Source: an uncultured Eubacteriales bacterium
GTDB lineage: Bacteria; Bacillota_A; Clostridia; Lachnospirales; Cellulosilyticaceae
Length of the DNA stretch: 11,901 bases
Reading direction: 5' to 3'
Assembly (NCBI GenBank): GCA_900556665.1
Contig: USPX01000045.1
Coordinates: 1 to 11,901, forward strand
Part shown: piece by piece, positions 6,712 to 11,901 of the stretch
Layout: every line of letters starts with the position of its first letter
Numbering within the stretch: the first letter of the stretch is position 1
Position numbers and translations under genes: made by a program
Notes under the pieces: generated by a model
What the model saw: only the letters and a program-made list of their open reading frames with translations
Told to the model about the DNA's origin: nothing
The model's database searches: none

Positions 6712-7677
6712 GTGAAGCATAGTATAAAGAAAAGATATCTTGTAGCCATACTTGTTATATTAGCTGTTATTTCTTTATTTGTGGGAGTAAGTAGCCTTAC
6801 AATAAACGATATTTTAACTTTAAGAGAAGATAAAATTCAGCTATTAATAATTAGTAGGCTGCCACGCCTTATAGCTATTATTGTAGCAGGGGTAGGATTA
6901 AGCGTTAGTGGGCTTATTATGCAGCAAATTAGTAGAAATAAATTCGTTGCACCAACTACGGCTGGGACAACAGACTTTGCGAAATTAGGTCTTTTAGTAG
7001 GAATGATCTGGTTTGGTGAGGCTGGAACAATGGCTAAAATGATGATTGCTTTTATCTTTTCAATGATAGGGACAGTTGTCTTTATGAAAATGATTAAATC
7101 AATTAAAGTAAAGAACGTTATATTCGTTCCATTAGTAGGGATGATGTTGGGGAAAGTAGTAGGTTCAATCACTGCATACTTTTCTTATCAATATGATTTA
7201 GTACAAAATATTTCATCTTGGATGGAAGGTAACTTATCACTCATTATGTCAGGAAATTATGAACTGCTTTATTTAAGTGTACCTGTAGTAATTGTAGGGT
7301 TTATGTATGCAAATAAATTTACAATTGCAGGGATGGGTGAAGATTTTGCAACAAACCTAGGACTTAATTACAATCTTATCGTGAATGTAGGACTTGGGAT
7401 TGTAGCACTTATTACATCTGTAACAATGATTACAGTAGGGAATATTCCTTTTTTAGGATTAATTATTCCTAATGTCGTAACAATGTATGCAGGAGATAAC
7501 TTAAAGAATTCTCTTTACCATACAGCACTTTTAGGACCGATTTTCTTACTCATTTGTGATATTATAGGACGACTTATTATTTATCCATTTGAGGTATCTA
7601 TAGGGATGATGGTAGGCACAATTGGTGGCGGGTTATTCCTTTATATTATTTTAAGGAGGGCAAAAAATGAAGGTTAA
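6712..7677 (+). CDS. yclN: Siderophore ABC permease, YclN-like (FecCD family)
   Basis: Membrane permease of an iron-siderophore importer, 321 residues from the GTG at 6712. Seen: many hydrophobic spans over the whole length, the FecCD-family arginine motif RLPR at 49-52, then VAGVGLSVSGLIMQQISRN and KFVAPTTAGT (about 77-86), and SSWMEGNLSLIMSGNYELLY in the middle. These segments agree closely with B. subtilis YclN as I recall it; that system (YclNOPQ) imports petrobactin and its 3,4-catecholate parts. The protein should form a heterodimer with the next permease. It is the first gene of the operon, behind a Fur-like box. Its end overlaps the next gene by 11 bases. The substrate assignment rests on family resemblance and gene order. 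Confidence 0.92.
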   Translation: MKHSIKKRYLVAILVILAVISLFVGVSSLTINDILTLREDKIQLLIISRLPRLIAIIVAGVGLSVSGLIMQQISRNKFVAPTTAGTTDFAKLGLLVGMIWFGEAGTMAKMMIAFIFSMIGTVVFMKMIKSIKVKNVIFVPLVGMMLGKVVGSITAYFSYQYDLVQNISSWMEGNLSLIMSGNYELLYLSVPVVIVGFMYANKFTIAGMGEDFATNLGLNYNLIVNVGLGIVALITSVTMITVGNIPFLGLIIPNVVTMYAGDNLKNSLYHTALLGPIFLLICDIIGRLIIYPFEVSIGMMVGTIGGGLFLYIILRRAKNEG

Positions 7678-8629
7678 AGCCCAAGATAAAAAGATTTTAG
7701 CCGTGTTAATCATCGCAAGTATTGTGCTTGTGGCATTATACTTATTAACAGGACTTAATCCAAAAGCTTATGGCTATGCCCTTTCAAGACGCATTCCAAG
7801 AGTATATGCCATTATTTTAACAGGAGCAGCAGTAGGCTTTTCGTCACTGGTATTCCAAACAATTACAAACAATCACATTTTAACACCAAGTATATTAGGG
7901 CTTGATTCATTATATATGCTGCTTAACACAGCAATTGTATTCTTATTAGGCTCAACACATAGGTTAATTGTAAATGCCAATGCAAACTTCTTATTAACAA
8001 CAGGGGTTATGCTTGGTGCATCAGTTATCTTTTATAAACTTGTATTTAGTAAGAAAAGTAATAATATCTTTTTCTTATTACTTATAGGGGTCATCATTGG
8101 CACTTTATTTGAGAGTTTAACAACTTTTATGCAAGTTTTAATGGATCCAAATGAATTCTTAACAATTCAAGATAAATCACAAGCAAGTTTTAATAATATT
8201 AATACAAAGGTATTAACACTTGCAACAATTGCTATTGTTGGATCATTTATCTACAGTGCAAGATTTATGAAAGTATTAGATGTTATGGGACTTGGAAGAG
8301 ATCAAGCGATTAACTTAGGCGTAGATTATGATAAAATGGTAAAACGTATGCTTGTAGTCGTTGTTATTTTAACAGCTACTTCTACAGCACTTGTTGGACC
8401 AATTACTTTTTTAGGACTATTAGTTGTAAATATTGCAAGATATATGATGCATTCGTATAAACATAGTACACTAAGCTTTACAATTCTTTTAATAAGCATT
8501 GTAGCATTAATAGGTGGTCAGTATGTAGCAGAACATTTATTGAAGTTTGGTGTCAGCGTAAGTATTATTATTAACTTTATCGGTGGTATTTACTTTATTT
8601 ACTTATTAATGAAAGGACGTACACAATGA
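7667..8629 (+). CDS. yclO: Siderophore ABC permease, YclO-like (FecCD family)
   Basis: Second permease subunit of the iron-siderophore importer, 320 residues. Seen: a first span at about 9-28, the arginine motif RIPR at 42-45 followed by VYAIILTGAAVGFSSLVFQT, NNHILTPSILGLDSLYMLLN, and multiple further spans to the C-terminus. Unlike classic FecD proteins it carries the YclO-type NNHILTPSILGLDS segment. The ATG has AAGGAGGG (7653-7660) six bases upstream, located inside the end of yclN, and the two genes overlap by 11 bases. Its stop overlaps the ATPase start as ATGA. This tight packing implies coordinated synthesis of the two permeases and the ATPase. Expected partner: YclN-like permease in a 1:1 heterodimer. 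Confidence 0.92.
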   Translation: MKVKAQDKKILAVLIIASIVLVALYLLTGLNPKAYGYALSRRIPRVYAIILTGAAVGFSSLVFQTITNNHILTPSILGLDSLYMLLNTAIVFLLGSTHRLIVNANANFLLTTGVMLGASVIFYKLVFSKKSNNIFFLLLIGVIIGTLFESLTTFMQVLMDPNEFLTIQDKSQASFNNINTKVLTLATIAIVGSFIYSARFMKVLDVMGLGRDQAINLGVDYDKMVKRMLVVVVILTATSTALVGPITFLGLLVVNIARYMMHSYKHSTLSFTILLISIVALIGGQYVAEHLLKFGVSVSIIINFIGGIYFIYLLMKGRTQ

Positions 8630-9381
8630 TTCAGGTGAAAAACATTTCAAAAATGTATGGTAGCAAAAAAGTAGTAGATAATGTATCACTAGAAATTCCA
8701 GAAGGAAAAATCACTTCTTTCATTGGCCCAAATGGTGCAGGGAAAAGTACAGTACTTTCTATTATGACACGCTTAATGAAACGTGATAGTGGTGAGGTTT
8801 TAATTGACGGGAAAGAAATCACTACATGGGATCAAAAAGCACTTGCAAAGAAAATAGGGATTTTAAAACAATCTAACAATATTAATATGCGCCTTACAAT
8901 TCGTGAACTTGTAAGTTTTGGACGTTTCCCACACTGTGGCGGGAATTTAAAAGCAGAAGATGAAAAACAAGTTGATGAGGCCATAGGGTATATGCAGCTT
9001 ACAGATCTTCAAGATCGTTATTTAGATGAATTAAGTGGGGGGCAAAGACAACGTGCTTATATTGCCATGGTTATTGCACAAAATAGTGAATATATCTTAT
9101 TAGATGAACCACTTAACAACTTAGATATGAAGCATTCAGCAGAGATTATGAAAATCTTAAGAAAGTTAGTAGATGAGTTAGGTAAAACAGTTATTATTGT
9201 TATTCATGACATTAACTTTGCTTCATGTTATTCAGATTATATTGTAGCCCTTAAAGATGGCAAGATTGCCAAAGAAGGACCTACTCAGGAAATTATTCAA
9301 AAAGAAGTTTTAGAAGAGATTTACGAAATGCCATTTAATGTACAAGAGATTAATGGACAAAACATTTGTGTATATTTCTAA
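8626..9381 (+). CDS. yclP: Siderophore ABC transporter ATPase, YclP-like
   Basis: Cytoplasmic ATP-binding subunit that powers siderophore import, 251 residues. Seen: Walker A GPNGAGKST at 34-42, Q-loop region at about 84 (GILKQSNN), ABC signature LSGGQRQR at 136-143, Walker B YILLDEP at 156-162, D-loop NNLDMKH just after it, and the switch histidine His194 in VIHD. All catalytic motifs are intact and the length is normal for FepC/FhuC-type ATPases. AAAGGA at 8612-8617 precedes the ATG, which shares ATGA with the end of yclO. After its stop there is a hairpin without U-tract and then the binding protein gene, so the ATPase and permeases may be made in smaller amounts than the binding protein. 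Confidence 0.95.
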   Translation: MIQVKNISKMYGSKKVVDNVSLEIPEGKITSFIGPNGAGKSTVLSIMTRLMKRDSGEVLIDGKEITTWDQKALAKKIGILKQSNNINMRLTIRELVSFGRFPHCGGNLKAEDEKQVDEAIGYMQLTDLQDRYLDELSGGQRQRAYIAMVIAQNSEYILLDEPLNNLDMKHSAEIMKILRKLVDELGKTVIIVIHDINFASCYSDYIVALKDGKIAKEGPTQEIIQKEVLEEIYEMPFNVQEINGQNICVYF

Positions 9382-9389
9382 ATGATAGA

Positions 9390-9418
9390 TTTTAGCAGAC
9401 TCTTAGAGTCTGCTAAAA
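9390..9418 (+). other. Strong hairpin without U-tract between yclP and yclQ
   Basis: A perfect 13-bp stem (9390-9402 with 9406-9418, core GCAGACTC/GAGTCTGC) with a TTA loop. On the plus strand it is followed by A's, not T's, and the minus strand also lacks a T-run after the stem, so it is not a normal intrinsic terminator. It may protect the 3' end of the upstream mRNA or mark a processing point. Confidence 0.6.
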
Positions 9419-9431
9419 AAACAAGTCTTAA

Positions 9432-9446
9432 TGAGAATGAAACTCA
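9432..9446. promoter_or_regulatory. Fur-like box upstream of yclQ
   Basis: TGAGAATGAAACTCA matches TGATAATNATTATCA at 10 of 14 defined positions and has its own symmetry (ATGAG at 9431 with CTCAT at 9443). A possible -10 TATAGT (9452-9457) follows, with a weak -35 TTAATG (9428-9433) at 18-bp spacing. Together they suggest an additional iron-regulated promoter for the binding protein. Confidence 0.35.
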
Positions 9447-9499
9447 TAAATTATAGTAAACAATTATAGACAAACAGATAGATAAAAGGAGAAACTACA

Positions 9500-10456
9500 A
9501 TGAATAAAAAATTAGTATTTACAGCACTTGCAGCAATGACATTAGCTTTTACAGGATGTGGCGCTCAAACAAAGACAGGAGAAGTGGCAGCAGTAGAAAA
9601 TCAAGTAGAAGCTGAAACAGTTACAGTGAAACATGATTTAGGAGAAACACAAGTTCCTAAAAATCCTAAAAACATCGTAGTTGCAGAACTTGGTATCTTA
9701 GATGCCCTTCAAGTTTTAGATGTAGAAGTAGCAGGAGTACCAACTAGTAGTAAACTTCCAGCATACTTAAATGAATATGCAGGAGAAGGCGTAGAAAACG
9801 TAGGTTCATTAAAAGAATTAGATATGGAGGCGATTTATGCCCTTCAGCCAGAACTCATCATCATTGGTGGTAGACAAGCTGATTATTATGAAGAACTTAG
9901 CAAAATTGCACCAACAATTAGTTTAGCAGTAGATAATGCCAATTATATGGAATCATTCAAAACAAATATGAATTACTTAGGAGAAATCTTTGGTAAAGAA
10001 GCAGAAGTAGCTGAAAAAGTTGCAGCAGTAGAAGCGGATGTAGAAGCGCTTAAGGCAAAAGCAACGCAAAAAGATGTAAATGGACTTATTGCCCTTGCCA
10101 ATGATGGTGCATTTAGTGTATATGGACCAGGTTCAAGATTTGCAATCATCCATGATACATTTGGCATTAAACCAGTAGATGAAACAATTGCAGTATCAAC
10201 ACATGGTCAAAACGCATCATTTGAATATGTTGTAGAACAAAACCCAGATTACTTATTCGTAGTAGATCGCGCAGCAGTAGCAGGTGGCGGCACATCAGCA
10301 GCACAATTATTTGATAATGATTTAATCAAAACAACAGATGCTTACAAAAATGATCACATCATTTATTTAGATGCTAACGTATGGTATACATCAGGTGGTG
10401 GATTTACATCAACTGAAACAATGGTGAATGAAATTTCAGAAGCACTTGATAAGTAG
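9500..10456 (+). CDS. yclQ: Siderophore-binding lipoprotein, YclQ-like
   Basis: Surface lipoprotein that should bind the ferric siderophore and deliver it to the YclN/YclO-like permeases, 318 residues. Seen: signal peptide with lipobox FTGC (Cys20), an acidic linker, then a class III periplasmic-binding fold: VTVKHDLGE with VPKNPKNIVV (about 41-61), VGSLKELDMEAI (101-112), SKIAPTISL, YMESFK, a long linking helix at about 160-190, ANDGAFSVYGPGSR (200-213), STHGQ (233-237), PDYLFVVDR (249-257) and WYTSGGG (295-301). These blocks follow B. subtilis YclQ closely, including Arg213 and Arg257, which I infer to be ligand contacts. AAAAGGAG (9484-9491) lies eight bases before the ATG. Gene order N-O-P-Q is that of B. 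subtilis. The stop is a TAG followed by an open in-frame stretch of 21 codons. Confidence 0.94.
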   Translation: MNKKLVFTALAAMTLAFTGCGAQTKTGEVAAVENQVEAETVTVKHDLGETQVPKNPKNIVVAELGILDALQVLDVEVAGVPTSSKLPAYLNEYAGEGVENVGSLKELDMEAIYALQPELIIIGGRQADYYEELSKIAPTISLAVDNANYMESFKTNMNYLGEIFGKEAEVAEKVAAVEADVEALKAKATQKDVNGLIALANDGAFSVYGPGSRFAIIHDTFGIKPVDETIAVSTHGQNASFEYVVEQNPDYLFVVDRAAVAGGGTSAAQLFDNDLIKTTDAYKNDHIIYLDANVWYTSGGGFTSTETMVNEISEALDK

Positions 10457-10522
10457 GGGAGCAGTAAAGTAGGCAAATTATTGTCTCAAGAACAGTTGGA
10501 GGAAATAATTAAGCAGCTGTAA
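10457..10522 (+). other. Open in-frame stretch after the yclQ stop codon
   Basis: Directly after the TAG stop the same frame stays open for 21 codons to a TAA at 10520-10522, encoding a polar stretch that ends in KLLSQEQLEEIIKQL, a sequence typical of an amphipathic helix at a protein C-terminus. There is no start codon with a ribosome binding site. It may be the leftover end of another gene or a chance open stretch; readthrough is less likely. Confidence 0.3.
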
Positions 10523-10573
10523 TCAGAAAGTATGGATAGCTAGTGAACTCTTATTATATTTTATATATAGTAT

Positions 10574-10607
10574 AAAAAGCGTGTATAGTTTGTTATATGC
10601 GCTTTTT
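10574..10607. terminator. Terminator of the siderophore operon, probably bidirectional
   Basis: A 14-bp stem including two G-U pairs (10574-10587 with 10594-10607), a 6-base loop, five A's leading in and five T's at the end (AAAAAGCG ... CGCTTTTT). It closes the yclNOPQ-like operon and insulates it from the next gene. Confidence 0.85.
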
Positions 10608-10642
10608 AATATTTATTAAATGTTATTTATAAATATTAAAAA

Positions 10643-10659
10643 TGTTATGAGACTGTAAC
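10643..10659 (+). promoter_or_regulatory. WalR-box-like direct repeat in front of the SLH/GH18 gene
   Basis: TGTTAT (10643-10648), five bases, TGTAAC (10654-10659). This fits the published WalR (YycF) consensus TGTWAH-N5-TGTWAH of Firmicutes at every position. It overlaps the -35 of the promoter below. The same bases also form an inverted repeat ATGTTA/TAACAT with an 8-base gap, so a dimeric repressor is an alternative. Confidence 0.45.
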
Positions 10660-10675
10660 ATAAAAGGATTATACT
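10647..10675 (+). promoter_or_regulatory. Promoter candidate for the SLH/GH18 gene
   Basis: -35 ATGAGA (10647-10652, four of six), a 17-bp spacer and -10 TATACT (10670-10675, five of six), giving a transcription start near 10682 and a short leader of about 27 bases before the ATG. The preceding 60 bases after the terminator are simple A+T-rich DNA. Confidence 0.55.
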
Positions 10676-10708
10676 TAAAATGATTTATAAGATATTAAGG
10701 GGGCTAAT

Positions 10709-11901
10709 ATGAAAAACTTAAGAAAATGGATAACAATTATGGTGATGGGGCTTAGCGTATCAAGTATGGCATATGGTGCAAATGCCAGTAAGGCAGCCTT
10801 TGCACAAAATTTAGATGCGCTTCAAATAGGCAGCAATAAAGTACATACAAGTTTAGAAGGGGATTTAACAAGGGAAGAAGCAGCCGTGCTGATTGTAGAA
10901 GAATTAGGCTATACAAGTTTAGCTAAAGCTTATGCAGGTCAAAATACCTTTAAAGATGTAACGACACATAAAGGAGAAATTAATTTAGTAAAGGCTTTAA
11001 ATCTTATGAGTGGTACAAGTGAAACAAGTTTTAATCCTAAAGGTAATTTAAGTAGCGAAAGTGCTAAGACGATTTTAAGCCGTATACAAGCCAAGTTAAA
11101 TACACCTTTAAAATGGCAACATGCTTGTTATGCCATTAGCTCAAGTAGTCAAATGGATAAAATCAAAGACTATGATGCCATTAGTTTTGGTTGGGCCCAT
11201 TTAGATTCTGATAGTTTCAAGATTAATACAACAAGTGGAGATTTTAAAGTACCAACAGGCTTTGAGAAGGCAGTAGATGAAGCTCAAAATAATGGTGTAG
11301 AAGCTTATTTAATGGTTTATTATGATAATAAAGGGAATAAGGCAGGTACACTTTTAAAAGATAGCCAAAAACGTAGTGCCCTTATAAAAGAAATTATAGA
11401 CTTATGTGAAGGTATGACAAAAGATGGTCAAACAAGAAGCTTCCAGGGTGTAACTATTGATTTTGAACAATTTACAGATGTAGGCCTTAAGCAGCCTTAT
11501 GTTACTTTCTTAAAAGAACTTAAGGTAGCCCTTAAAGCCAAGGGGAAGAAACTTAATGTAGCGGTGCAACCAACTACGTATTTTAAAGGCTATGATTATA
11601 AAGGCATAGGGAGCGCGGCTGATCATGTCATAGTCATGGCACACGATTATGGTGCTAAGAAACTCACAAAGTCAGAGCAAGAAATGGGTATAACCAATAC
11701 CCCAATTACACCAATTAATGAAGTATATCAAACCTTAAAAGAAGCTACAAAGACCATAAACAAAGATAAAATAGCCTTACAAATTAGCTATGCAAGTACT
11801 CAGTGGCAAAGTAAAAATAATAAGGTGATTAATAGCACAGCCTATATGCCTAATTATGCACAAATTCAAAGCCGCTTAAATCAAGCTGGCACAAAGGTTT
11901 T
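10709..11901 (+). CDS. Secreted SLH-like / GH18-type glycosidase, 3' end outside window
   Basis: Partial gene, 397 codons in the window without a stop. AAGGGGG (10697-10703) lies five bases before ATG. Seen: signal peptide (about 1-26, MAYGANA before the likely cut); a region resembling S-layer homology repeats (LTREEAAVLIVEELGY at 53-68; TFKDVTTHKGEINLVKALNL with FNPKGNLSSESAKTILSR at about 80-125), which would bind cell-wall polymer; then a GH18-like barrel from about 135. The catalytic strand reads FQGVTIDFE, keeping Asp251 and the proton donor Glu253, while the first Asp of DGxDxDxE is Gln246. VMAHDYG (309-315) and QISYASTQW (358-366) fit later barrel strands. It resembles YaaH/SleL-type GH18 enzymes acting on peptidoglycan, but chitin or another glycan is possible. 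Family assignment is from motifs only. Confidence 0.82.
   Translation, partial: MKNLRKWITIMVMGLSVSSMAYGANASKAAFAQNLDALQIGSNKVHTSLEGDLTREEAAVLIVEELGYTSLAKAYAGQNTFKDVTTHKGEINLVKALNLMSGTSETSFNPKGNLSSESAKTILSRIQAKLNTPLKWQHACYAISSSSQMDKIKDYDAISFGWAHLDSDSFKINTTSGDFKVPTGFEKAVDEAQNNGVEAYLMVYYDNKGNKAGTLLKDSQKRSALIKEIIDLCEGMTKDGQTRSFQGVTIDFEQFTDVGLKQPYVTFLKELKVALKAKGKKLNVAVQPTTYFKGYDYKGIGSAADHVIVMAHDYGAKKLTKSEQEMGITNTPITPINEVYQTLKEATKTINKDKIALQISYASTQWQSKNNKVINSTAYMPNYAQIQSRLNQAGTKV

Noticed and set aside
9390..9418. Hairpin after yclP as an intrinsic terminator
   Set aside because: The stem is strong but is followed by A's on the plus strand and lacks a T-run on the minus strand, so it is recorded as a hairpin of other function.

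Overview
The window looks like a low-GC Gram-positive anaerobe of the Clostridia. The DNA is A+T rich, start codons often are GTG, ribosome binding sites are strong AGGAGG types, and surface proteins carry lipoboxes or S-layer homology segments. A plant-fibre-degrading Lachnospirales organism of the Cellulosilyticum type would fit, but that genus is an inference from gene content and style, not something the sequence proves.

Left part (17-5684, plus strand): a carbohydrate uptake and degradation locus. It holds a lipoprotein sugar-binding protein and two CUT1-type ABC permeases, closed by a terminator. A second, membrane-anchored binding protein follows. Next is a lipoprotein licheninase of family GH16 (beta-1,3-1,4-glucanase) and a 41-residue single-span membrane protein, closed by a second terminator. 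No ABC ATPase is encoded here, so the transporter probably borrows a shared MsmK/UgpC-type ATPase. The simplest reading is that the surface licheninase cuts mixed-linkage beta-glucan and the ABC system imports the oligosaccharides.

Middle part (5764-10456): an AraC-family regulator on the minus strand, divergent from a four-gene siderophore uptake system that closely resembles Bacillus subtilis yclNOPQ (petrobactin type): two FecCD permeases, an ATPase and a lipoprotein binding protein. Fur-like boxes lie in the divergent gap and again just upstream of the binding protein. A strong hairpin without a U-tract sits between ATPase and binding protein and may set their expression ratio.

Right part (10457-11901): a bidirectional-looking terminator, then a good promoter that overlaps a sequence fitting the WalR box of Firmicutes (TGTTAT-N5-TGTAAC). 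It drives a secreted protein with SLH-like segments and a GH18-type catalytic domain, cut off by the window end.

The start codons of the licheninase (4756) and the first iron permease (6712) were placed downstream of the longest open frame because only these positions have a ribosome binding site. I saw no RNA genes, insertion sequences or CRISPR arrays.
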